The translations under genes were made by a program, and so were the position numbers. 21,798 bases of DNA, taken from the NCBI GenBank assembly GCA_024695315.1, contig JAILIJ010000317.1:1-21798 (forward strand). Reading direction: 5' to 3'. Shown one piece after another: positions 7,217 to 14,149 of this stretch. Source of the DNA: Bacteroidaceae bacterium. Its GTDB lineage: Bacteria > Bacteroidota > Bacteroidia > Bacteroidales > Bacteroidaceae. Each line of letters starts with the position of its first letter. Within the stretch, counting starts at the first letter, position 1. Below the pieces are notes generated by a model. It searched no databases. It was not told where the DNA came from and saw nothing but the letters and a program-made list of their open reading frames with translations.

Positions 7217-9691
7217 CTATTTTACGAATATCTTTTGGACTGATTGGTCGCTCATCTTTACAATGTTGAGGCCTTTGGCTAGAGATGATACTCGTGCTCC
7301 AGATACTGTATAGATACTTTCTATTGTGGCATTTGCATTTTTATCAAGATTCTCTATTGCTGTGTAAATCTGTGATTCTGTACCAAAGTATGTGAGTTTA
7401 CAGTTGTCTAACATAGCCCATACGGTAGCATCTTGTGAGATTCGTCCACCAATTTCAAGTTTACCATCAGTAACAATTACGTCGACGGTGTAAATATAGC
7501 CGTATTCGAGTTCTGAACCGTTTGCATTTTTACCAGCATAAACATCAGCGCTATTATCGTTTGCATAAACTTGGAATCCTTCAGCATCAGCAAATGCGCT
7601 GACTTGGAATGTGTATGCTCCGTTTGGAAGACCTTCTATAACCTGGTAGACGCGTGCTGCAGACTCGTTCCAAAGATTGAGGTATGACTGGTCGATGACT
7701 ATACCGTCTGCAAAACTATTCCATGTGTTCAGACCGCAAGTTGCAAAACCATCATTTATCCAACCTTCTGCACCATTGTCGAATGAAGGGAATGAGATTT
7801 TTGCTGTGTAATCTACTGGGTTTTCATCGCTTGCTGGAGTTGCTGGGATCTGGAGGTTGAATTCTATGGTGTAAAGTTCGTTGAGAAGAGCAATTATGTC
7901 ATCGTTCTTCTTTTGGCTATAATCCATATTTTCATATTCAGACTTAAATGTCTCGTATGCTACAACGGCATCAATACTACATACAGAATTGTTTTTATTG
8001 TATATAGAATCTGCTTTGAGAATTTCTGCTGCCAATTTATCTACGTTCCAGATGTAGTTCTGTGTCTCATCAACCATATTTTGAAGTGTGGTATTGATGG
8101 AATTAACAGTAGCGGTATTTACCTTGTGGTCAGAGACTATATTTTCCACATAATCTCCAGCATATTCAGAAAGAAGTTCGCTGTAATAGCTATTTATATT
8201 TTCTGATAGTGTAAGTTCTTCTGCTGAAGTCTTAGTGTTGTTTAGTGTCTCGTATGCCACTTTATTTTGAGCTATTTCGTTAAGGATATTTTCATACGAA
8301 GGAATAATGTTCAGTATTTCTTCTTTTGTTTCTACTGTATTTACGGAAGCAAGAATGTTTTCATAAACTTTTACGAGAGAGTCTTGTACTATTACTTCGT
8401 CAAAAGAAGGGGCACTTGCGAGAAGGTTGTTGAGCCAATAACGATATGCTTCGACTCCTGAACCGTAGTACATTACCGTGGCATTGTCAAGTGCAACCCA
8501 GTTTGTTCCTGTCGTCTCTTGTCCAAAACCGAATTTGAGAGTTCCATCTGTCACTTCTGTGGTAACAGTATATGTGTTACCTGCTGAGGCGCCTGTAACG
8601 GTAGCTTTATTATTGTTTGCATATACGTATCCGTCAATCTTCTCAGAAAATGCGGCTAAGGATGTTATGTAAATACCATTAGGAAGGCCAGAGAGTTGTT
8701 GGTATACATCTCCGTAGAGTTCTTTTCCCCAGATGTTAAGTGTTGTCCCTTCAAATCCTTGCCAGCTTTCATCAATCCACGTTTGTGTGTTCCATGTAGA
8801 AGCATTGATGGCATTTTCCCATCCATCAACTGCATCGCATTTGGAATTTTTAATCATGCTTGTCAAATCAATAGGGGACTCAGGTGTGACATTATTTTCA
8901 TAATAAGCAAGGATTTTTTGATTAAGCGTTTCCAAGGCTGCCTTAATTTCATTACAGGTACTTGAAGTGTTTTCATAAACATTCAAAGCTTCCTTAACAT
9001 CAACTCCGTATGTTTGTGCTTTTTCTATTAAAGTACCAAGTTCTAAGGCTGTATTGTATGTTTCTAAGGTTTGGAGGTAGTTTGTATAGTCTGTTTTAGA
9101 AACAAAAGCCCATGTGGTATTAAATTCACCGCTTGAGTAGTTCGAATTGTCACCGTTGTAGTCGTAGATAACACCAGAGCCAGTCCATACATCATCTTTA
9201 GAGTTCCTATAATCTGTATAGTGACCTATCGTGTATCCTTCGTAATCACCAGTGCCCTTCCAGGTTGGATTTGCATCTGCACCAACGATATTGAATGTGT
9301 TGTTTCCCATGTCAACAAATCTAAAACATGTGTCGGCAGCAGATTCTGATGCGTCCATATAGACGTTGCCAAGGTCTGTAATGAACATTTTCTTCCAAGC
9401 TTTGCCTATTTCAGTGGAGTCCTTGATGATGTATGTAACACCATCCCATTCTGATCCTTCTACAATACTTTTCTGTACCGTAAATAGAAGGCCTGATGTA
9501 CCGACGGTAGCGTGTGTTCCCCAATCGTTCCCCTCGGTAAGGAAGAGTTTAGAAGCGGTGTTGTAGATGTAAACTGTGTCTTCGGTGCTTAGAGCTTGGT
9601 ATGCTCCTGAGTATTCTGGTTGTTTCCATTCGTCTGCGAATGCACCAGTAATAACCATGAATGCCATGGTAGTAATGAAATGTTTTTTCAT
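7217..9691 (-). CDS. Secreted multimodular protein with two jelly-roll-like domains and a T9SS-like tail
   Basis: I do not recognise this 824-residue protein as a named family. A signal peptide ends at about residue 19 (GAFA-DEW). Residues 30-205 (VYIYNTASKLFLTEG, then YTIGHY) look like the beta-trefoil-like lectin domain common in Prevotella secreted proteins. Two related modules follow, at about 275-413 and 625-765. They share YxQLSGLPNGxY or YQVIEGLPNGAY, a Trp-rich strand and ALDN or MLDN near the end, as in jelly-roll carbohydrate-binding domains. Helical segments rich in Asn and Glu (205-270 and 415-620) separate them. The last 35 residues (IYTVSGARV, then KGLNIVKM, ending IFVK) match type A C-terminal sorting tails used by the type IX secretion system. 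It is probably a surface or released glycan-binding protein made with the HAD gene upstream. No catalytic site is evident. Confidence 0.72.
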   Translation of the reverse strand: MKKHFITTMAFMVITGAFADEWKQPEYSGAYQALSTEDTVYIYNTASKLFLTEGNDWGTHATVGTSGLLFTVQKSIVEGSEWDGVTYIIKDSTEIGKAWKKMFITDLGNVYMDASESAADTCFRFVDMGNNTFNIVGADANPTWKGTGDYEGYTIGHYTDYRNSKDDVWTGSGVIYDYNGDNSNYSSGEFNTTWAFVSKTDYTNYLQTLETYNTALELGTLIEKAQTYGVDVKEALNVYENTSSTCNEIKAALETLNQKILAYYENNVTPESPIDLTSMIKNSKCDAVDGWENAINASTWNTQTWIDESWQGFEGTTLNIWGKELYGDVYQQLSGLPNGIYITSLAAFSEKIDGYVYANNNKATVTGASAGNTYTVTTEVTDGTLKFGFGQETTGTNWVALDNATVMYYGSGVEAYRYWLNNLLASAPSFDEVIVQDSLVKVYENILASVNTVETKEEILNIIPSYENILNEIAQNKVAYETLNNTKTSAEELTLSENINSYYSELLSEYAGDYVENIVSDHKVNTATVNSINTTLQNMVDETQNYIWNVDKLAAEILKADSIYNKNNSVCSIDAVVAYETFKSEYENMDYSQKKNDDIIALLNELYTIEFNLQIPATPASDENPVDYTAKISFPSFDNGAEGWINDGFATCGLNTWNSFADGIVIDQSYLNLWNESAARVYQVIEGLPNGAYTFQVSAFADAEGFQVYANDNSADVYAGKNANGSELEYGYIYTVDVIVTDGKLEIGGRISQDATVWAMLDNCKLTYFGTESQIYTAIENLDKNANATIESIYTVSGARVSSLAKGLNIVKMSDQSVQKIFVK

Positions 9692-9761
9692 AAAAAATAG
9701 TTGTAGGTTATAATAAATTTAAATGGTTAGCTGATTTTTGTTTTTGGGAAGGAGAAACATT

Positions 9762-10547
9762 TTAATTCTTCAGGTATTCAATAATCTTTTCCCAATTGTC
9801 GCATAATGTTTGCATAGATGGGAAGAGTAGGTTAGCACCTTGTTCGAAGAGAGCTGCGTTAGGTATTGGACCTGTGTTGACGGCAATGGTGAATACCCCT
9901 GCTGCTACTCCCGCCTGAACACCTAATGGGGCGTTTTCGACAACTATAAAGTTGTTCGGAGCTAATGATATCTTTTCTGTGTCATTTTTTTCGTTGTTAA
10001 TAAAGGTGTGGTATTTTTCCATACCCATTAAGTATGGTTCTGGGTTTGGTTTCCCGTATTTTACATCGAATGCGGTAACCATAAGTTCTCGACGGAAGAT
10101 GCCAGGGAAATTCTTCTCTAGTCGACTTAATAAAGTCTTTTGTCCAGAACCAGTAACAACCATTGGAGTAACATTTGAGTTTTTTACCTTCTTTAGCAAA
10201 TTCAAGGCTCCTGGCATAGGCTCTGCTTCTGGTCGTGAATTAAATAGTTCTGACTTATATTGATAAATCTTATCTATTTCTTCTTGAGTCGCCTCATATC
10301 CTCGTTGTCTGAGAGAAACTATATTTATTGTGCTGGCACCGGTACGTCCTTCGTGCATGTATGCTTCCCATTCTGGAAGGTCAAGCCCAAAATGAGCCAT
10401 TGTCTGGTTCCATGCATAAGCGTGATTCTTCATTGAATCGTAGAGAACTCCATCCATGTCAAACATGACAGCTTGGAGATTCATCTTCTCATATCCTTTT
10501 TGATTTAGATATCTGTCTACAGCTTTTTTTATTATTTTCGTGTCCAA
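9762..10547 (-). CDS. HAD-superfamily sugar phosphatase / beta-phosphoglucomutase-like enzyme
   Basis: A 261-residue cytoplasmic protein with all four HAD motifs. These are the nucleophile D30 and D32 (DMDGVLYDS), T132 (VVTGSG), K166 (KYGKPNPEPY) and E204-N205 (VVENAPLGVQAG). A helical cap lies between motifs I and II, as in subfamily I enzymes such as beta-phosphoglucomutase and sugar phosphatases. The cap has HEGRTGAST where beta-phosphoglucomutases carry a related loop. The substrate is probably a hexose or pentose phosphate. It precedes the secreted 824-residue gene by 70 bases without an intervening terminator, so the two may be co-transcribed, which hints at use of sugars released by this locus. 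Starting at M22 (MNLQAVMF) would give a family-typical N-terminus; the longer start is kept because the promoter lies just upstream of it. Confidence 0.85.
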   Translation of the reverse strand: MDTKIIKKAVDRYLNQKGYEKMNLQAVMFDMDGVLYDSMKNHAYAWNQTMAHFGLDLPEWEAYMHEGRTGASTINIVSLRQRGYEATQEEIDKIYQYKSELFNSRPEAEPMPGALNLLKKVKNSNVTPMVVTGSGQKTLLSRLEKNFPGIFRRELMVTAFDVKYGKPNPEPYLMGMEKYHTFINNEKNDTEKISLAPNNFIVVENAPLGVQAGVAAGVFTIAVNTGPIPNAALFEQGANLLFPSMQTLCDNWEKIIEYLKN

Positions 10548-10576
10548 TGTTTTACTTTTTTCTTAGTTTTGCATCG

Positions 10577-10584
10577 CAAAGTTA
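10577..10584 (-). promoter_or_regulatory. Probable promoter (-7 box) of the HAD gene
   Basis: TAACTTTG on the - strand (10584-10577) matches TAnnTTTG exactly, giving a start near 10570 and a leader of about 22 bases. The -33 region (AGTTCA, about 10601-10606) is a poor match. A-tracts at 10617-10642 lie just upstream and could act as an UP-like element. Confidence 0.45.
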
Positions 10585-10655
10585 TGAATAATAGATTACA
10601 TGAACTATTAAAAGCTAAAAAAATAGCAAAAAAACAAAAAAAGTTTGTTAGAAAC

Positions 10656-10687
10656 CTTGCCTGTTTAAAATAAAACAGCTAATTTTG
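10656..10687 (+). promoter_or_regulatory. Probable promoter of the rpmB operon
   Basis: CTTG at 10656-10659, a 20-base spacer and TAATTTTG at 10680-10687 fit the Bacteroidota consensus with one mismatch in the -33 box. The start would be near 10694, leaving a leader of about 110 bases before rpmB. The three A7 tracts at 10617-10642 sit directly upstream. Confidence 0.6.
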
Positions 10688-10804
10688 CACGCTGTTTGAG
10701 AGCAATTCCTAATTTCGCATGTGTTGCTGGCACATTTGGGAGGCTCAATTACACTTCTCCACAACTTATCAATAAAAAGATTAAAAAATATTTTTTGAAA
10801 GGAT

Positions 10805-11071
10805 ATGTCAAAAATTTGTCAGATTACAGGTAAGAAGTCAGTGATAGGTAACAACGTGTCTCACTCACTTCGTAGAACAAAGAGACATTTCGATGTTAAC
10901 TTGTTCACTAAGAAATTCTACTATGTAGAGGAGGACTGCTGGATTTACTTGAAGGTCAGCGCTGCAGGTCTACGTATTATTAATCGTATCGGTCTTGATG
11001 CTGCTATCAAGAAGGCAATCGAAAAGGGCTACCTCGATATCAATACTCTCGAGCGCCAGGTTATTGCTTAA
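10805..11071 (+). CDS. rpmB: Large-subunit ribosomal protein bL28
   Basis: An 88-residue basic protein that is part of the 50S subunit. The start MSKICQITGKKS, the segment NNVSHSLRRTKRHF and LKVSAAGLRIINRIG are typical of bL28, and the length is normal. Unlike the zinc-binding form with paired CxxC motifs, only C5 and C42 are present, so it is probably a zinc-free version. AAAGG stands only two bases before the ATG, so classic Shine-Dalgarno use is unlikely. It is the first gene of a three-gene unit with rpmG (27-base gap) and the DUF4295 gene. A leader of about 110 bases could carry a control element, but none is recognised. Confidence 0.96.
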   Translation: MSKICQITGKKSVIGNNVSHSLRRTKRHFDVNLFTKKFYYVEEDCWIYLKVSAAGLRIINRIGLDAAIKKAIEKGYLDINTLERQVIA

Positions 11072-11081
11072 TTTAATTTTT

Positions 11082-11088
11082 AAAGGAG
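11082..11088 (+). promoter_or_regulatory. Shine-Dalgarno-like site before rpmG
   Basis: AAAGGAG ends 10 bases before the rpmG ATG. Clear Shine-Dalgarno sequences are rare in this phylum, where ribosomes mostly ignore them, so its presence ahead of a ribosomal protein gene is worth recording. It may be chance in purine-rich DNA. Confidence 0.4.
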
Positions 11089-11098
11089 AAAAAGAACT

Positions 11099-11287
11099 AT
11101 GGCAAAGAAAGCTAAAGGAAATAGAGTGCAGGTTATCCTCGAGTGCACTGAGATGAAGGATAGCGGTCTACCTGGTACATCACGTTATATCACTACTAAA
11201 AACCGCAAGAATACTCCAGACCGTTTGGAGCTTAAGAAGTATAACCCAATCCTTAAGAGAATGACAGTTCATAAGGAGATTAAATAA
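11099..11287 (+). CDS. rpmG: Large-subunit ribosomal protein bL33
   Basis: A 62-residue basic 50S protein. MAKKAKGNRVQVILECTE, then TSRYITTKNRKNTPDRLELKKYNP and a final MTVHKEIK are the usual bL33 landmarks. Only one Cys (C16) is present, so the two CxxC zinc pairs are missing, as in other zinc-independent bL33 proteins. The gene sits 27 bases after rpmB and 9 bases before the DUF4295 gene. Together with bL28 it is part of a small zinc-free ribosomal set in this operon. Confidence 0.96.
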   Translation: MAKKAKGNRVQVILECTEMKDSGLPGTSRYITTKNRKNTPDRLELKKYNPILKRMTVHKEIK

Positions 11288-11296
11288 TAAAACACT

Positions 11297-11449
11297 ATGG
11301 CAAAGAAAGTAGTCGCTACACTTAAGACTAAGGACGGACGTTCATTTACAAAGGTCATCAAGATGTTTAAGTCTCCAAAAACTGGTGCTTATGCTTTTGA
11401 TGAGAAAATGGTTCCATCAGAGAACGTTAAGGAATATTTGAACAAGTAA
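11297..11449 (+). CDS. DUF4295 family small protein, probably Bacteroidota ribosomal protein bL38
   Basis: A 50-residue lysine-rich protein starting MAKKVVATLKTKDG and ending ENVKEYLNK; the middle reads MFKSPKTGAYAFDEKMV. It matches the Bacteroidota-specific DUF4295 family, always found after rpmB and rpmG. A novel large-subunit protein named bL38 was reported in the Flavobacterium johnsoniae ribosome structure. I believe it is this family, but cannot verify that here. The gene begins 9 bases after rpmG and ends just before the terminator at 11475, so it is the last gene of the ribosomal unit. No Shine-Dalgarno site precedes it. The frame, length and context make the gene itself sure. Confidence 0.9.
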   Translation: MAKKVVATLKTKDGRSFTKVIKMFKSPKTGAYAFDEKMVPSENVKEYLNK

Positions 11450-11474
11450 TCACAAGATTATACGTCAAAAGTCT

Positions 11475-11506
11475 AACCTATCCGAAAAAATCGGGTAGGT
11501 TTTTTT
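11475..11506 (+). terminator. Terminator of the rpmB-rpmG-DUF4295 unit
   Basis: AACCTATCCGA (11475-11485) pairs with TCGGGTAGGTT (11491-11501) with one G-T pair and a five-A loop. Seven T follow or overlap at 11500-11506. This is a textbook intrinsic terminator, and its T-run overlaps the next promoter. Confidence 0.93.
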
Positions 11507-11534
11507 GTATTTTCACCTAAAGGTCGTATATTTG
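11504..11534 (+). promoter_or_regulatory. Consensus promoter of the ftsY-rimO-HU operon
   Basis: TTTG (11504-11507), a 19-base spacer and TATATTTG (11527-11534) match the Bacteroidota consensus at every defined base. The start would be near 11541, about 36 bases before ftsY. The -33 box is the end of the previous terminator's T-run. Confidence 0.8.
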
Positions 11535-11576
11535 CAGCCAACTATATATAGTTTATTTAATTAAATAGAAATATTT

Positions 11577-12530
11577 ATGGGATTCTTTGATTTCTTTACG
11601 AAACAAAAGAAAGAAACGCTCGACAATGGATTGGCCAAGACAAAGGAGAGCGTGTTCGGAAAAATTGCTCGTGCTGTTGCTGGTAAGTCTACCATTGATG
11701 ATGATGTTCTCGATAATTTGGAAGAGGTACTTGTAACCTCTGACGTGGGAGTAGAAACAACTTTGGAGATTATCGAACGCGTACAGAAACGAGTGGCTAC
11801 TGATAAGTATGTTAATACATCGGAGTTGAATAGTATTTTACGTGAGGAAATCTCTGAGTTGCTGACTAAAAATAATACAGAAGATACTGACGGATTTACT
11901 CTGCCTACAGATCATAAACCTTATGTTATTCTTGTCGTAGGCGTAAATGGTGTTGGAAAAACAACTACTATTGGTAAATTAGCTTACCAGTTTAAGAAGG
12001 CGGGTAATAAGGTCTATTTGGGAGCTGCAGATACATTCCGTGCTGCTGCTGTTGATCAACTTGTGATTTGGGGTGAAAGGGTAGGAGTACCTGTAATTAG
12101 ACAACAAATGGGAAGTGATCCAGCCTCGGTCGCTTTTGATACAGTCTCATCTGCAGTCGCTAATAATGCTGATGTAGTTATTATAGATACCGCAGGACGC
12201 TTGCATAACAAGATAGGTCTTATGAACGAGTTGACAAAAATTCGAAATGCGGTAAAAAAAGTTGTAGATACAGCACCTGATGATGTTCTTCTTGTATTAG
12301 ATGGCTCTACTGGACAGAATGCGTTTGAGCAGGCCAAGCAATTTACAAAGGCTACTGAAGTCAATTCGCTCGCTATTACTAAGTTGGATGGTACGGCTAA
12401 AGGTGGTGTTGTCTTAGGTATATCAGATCAGTTTAAGATTCCTGTAAAATATATAGGACTGGGAGAAGGAATGGAAGACCTTCAGGCTTTTAATAGAAAG
12501 GCATTTGTTGATTCATTATTTGGGGAGTAA
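11577..12530 (+). CDS. ftsY: Signal recognition particle receptor FtsY
   Basis: A 317-residue GTPase that docks the SRP-ribosome complex at the inner membrane for co-translational insertion. The N domain covers about 15-95. The NG GTPase domain carries G1 GVNGVGKTT (122-130), the DTFRAAA insertion-box motif, G3 DTAGR, G4 TKLD and the closing GLGEGMEDLQAF. The long acidic A domain of the Escherichia coli protein is absent; the N-terminus is a short MGFFDFF helix that probably contacts the membrane, as in other short FtsY proteins. It is the first gene after a consensus promoter and lies 5 bases before rimO. The position after rpmB-rpmG-DUF4295 is conserved in this phylum. Confidence 0.97.
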   Translation: MGFFDFFTKQKKETLDNGLAKTKESVFGKIARAVAGKSTIDDDVLDNLEEVLVTSDVGVETTLEIIERVQKRVATDKYVNTSELNSILREEISELLTKNNTEDTDGFTLPTDHKPYVILVVGVNGVGKTTTIGKLAYQFKKAGNKVYLGAADTFRAAAVDQLVIWGERVGVPVIRQQMGSDPASVAFDTVSSAVANNADVVIIDTAGRLHNKIGLMNELTKIRNAVKKVVDTAPDDVLLVLDGSTGQNAFEQAKQFTKATEVNSLAITKLDGTAKGGVVLGISDQFKIPVKYIGLGEGMEDLQAFNRKAFVDSLFGE

Positions 12531-12535
12531 TTGTT

Positions 12536-13834
12536 TTGAGAAAAAATACAATAGATATTATAACGTTGGGATGCTCTAAGAATCTTGTGGATTCAGAACG
12601 TCTTATACGTCAATTAGAACTCAATGGCTATCATGTTACCCATGACAGCGATAACCCACAAGGTGAAATTGCAGTTGTCAATACTTGTGGCTTCATAGCA
12701 GACGCTCAGGAAGAGAGTGTGAACATGATTCTTGAGTTATGCCAGGCAAAGGAAGAGGGCAGGTTGAAACATGTATATGTGATGGGATGCTTGTCTGAAC
12801 GTTTTCTGAAAGAACTAGGAAAGGAAATACCACAAGTAGATAAGTTCTATGGCAAATTTAACTGGACAGAACTCGTTAACGACCTTGGCAAGGTTTATAT
12901 GAAAGAACATGAGTTCGAACGTAGGTTGACAACTCCAAAGCATTATGCTTACCTCAAGATTTCTGAGGGGTGTGACAGGCATTGTGCATATTGTGCGATT
13001 CCTATTATCACAGGACGCCATCAAAGTCGTCCCATGGAAAATATCATAGCGGAGGTAGAGCATCTTGTTAGCGAAGGAGTTAAGGAGTTTCAGATTATTG
13101 CACAAGAATTGACTTATTATGGAGTTGATATCTATGGTAAGCAGAAGATTGCTGAACTTGTGGAAAGAATATCTGACGTGAAGGGAGTGAAATGGATTCG
13201 ATTACATTATGCGTACCCTAAGAATTTCCCTATGGACTTGTTGAGAGTTATGCGTGAGAGAAAGAATGTTTGTAAATATTTGGACATAGCTCTACAACAT
13301 GTGAGTACTAAGGTTCTTACGAACATGCAGCGTCATGTTACAAAGGAGGATACTTATGCGCTTATAGAAAAGTTACGTCAGGAAGTACCAGGTATTCATA
13401 TCCGAACTACTCTTATGGTTGGATTTCCTGGAGAGGGGGAACAAGAGTTTGATGAGTTGAAAGAATTCATAAAATGGGCAAAGTTTGACAGAATGGGAGC
13501 ATTTGCTTATTCTGAGGAAGAAGGTACCTATGCGGCTAAGAATTTCAAGGATGAAGTACCTGATGAGGTTAAACAAGCCAGATTGAGTGAACTAATGGAC
13601 CTTCAACAGAGTATTTCTGCTGAGGTGCAGGCGAGAAAGGTCGGAAAGACATTAAAGGTGATTGTTGATAGGCGTGAAGGTGAATATTATGTTGGAAGAA
13701 CGGAATTTGATAGTCCAGAGGTTGACCCTGAGGTGCTGATTCCTGTTGGTGATGGTACGCTTCGAAAAGGAGCGTTCTACGATGTTGAGATAACAGATAG
13801 TGACGATTTTGACCTTTATGGCAAGAGAGTATAA
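12536..13834 (+). CDS. rimO: Ribosomal protein S12 methylthiotransferase RimO (TTG start)
   Basis: A 432-residue radical-SAM enzyme that adds a methylthio group to the conserved aspartate of ribosomal protein uS12. The N-terminal UPF0004 domain binds one iron-sulfur cluster through C13, C51 and C85. The radical-SAM cluster cysteines are C146, C150 and C153 (CDRHCAYC), and a TRAM domain closes the protein at about 370-432. The start is TTG at 12536: the residues after it (RKNTIDIITLGCSKN) align with the family start, and the next in-frame ATG would remove C13 and C51. It begins 5 bases after ftsY and is followed 21 bases later by an HU gene, so all are probably one transcript. Confidence 0.95.
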   Translation: MRKNTIDIITLGCSKNLVDSERLIRQLELNGYHVTHDSDNPQGEIAVVNTCGFIADAQEESVNMILELCQAKEEGRLKHVYVMGCLSERFLKELGKEIPQVDKFYGKFNWTELVNDLGKVYMKEHEFERRLTTPKHYAYLKISEGCDRHCAYCAIPIITGRHQSRPMENIIAEVEHLVSEGVKEFQIIAQELTYYGVDIYGKQKIAELVERISDVKGVKWIRLHYAYPKNFPMDLLRVMRERKNVCKYLDIALQHVSTKVLTNMQRHVTKEDTYALIEKLRQEVPGIHIRTTLMVGFPGEGEQEFDELKEFIKWAKFDRMGAFAYSEEEGTYAAKNFKDEVPDEVKQARLSELMDLQQSISAEVQARKVGKTLKVIVDRREGEYYVGRTEFDSPEVDPEVLIPVGDGTLRKGAFYDVEITDSDDFDLYGKRV

Positions 13835-13855
13835 AATAACAAAACGATATCAGCT

Positions 13856-14131
13856 ATGACTAATACAGAATTTGTACGACATTTATCCGACAAAATGGAG
13901 TTGACAGAGGAACAGACTGAAATTTATGTTAGGCAGTTTGTTGATGTTTTTGTGAAAGAAATTTCCGCTGGCAAGGTTGTTTCTGTACAAGGGTTTGGTA
14001 ACTTTGAGTCGAAGGAGAAGACTGCGAGAAAAATGTACAATCCTTCAACGAAAAGTTTCAAAATCATTCCTAAAAAGGTAGTTCTGAATTTTAAAATGAG
14101 TGGTGCCTTAAAAGAAAAGATAAATAATTGA
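13856..14131 (+). CDS. HU/IHF family DNA-binding protein
   Basis: A 91-residue nucleoid protein. Two N-terminal helices (1-40) form the dimer base, VQGFGNFESKEK is the signature after the third strand, and the arm carries KMYNPSTKSFKIIPKKVVLNF before the last helix. Such proteins bend DNA without strong sequence preference. The arm has NPST where HU proteins usually have NPQTG, which contains the intercalating Pro. It lies 21 bases after rimO and 18 bases before a second, fused HU gene, so the two could form a mixed dimer. Several HU paralogues per genome are usual in this group, so no letter is assigned. Confidence 0.93.
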   Translation: MTNTEFVRHLSDKMELTEEQTEIYVRQFVDVFVKEISAGKVVSVQGFGNFESKEKTARKMYNPSTKSFKIIPKKVVLNFKMSGALKEKINN

Positions 14132-14149
14132 TAAAGAGATAAAGAGAAA

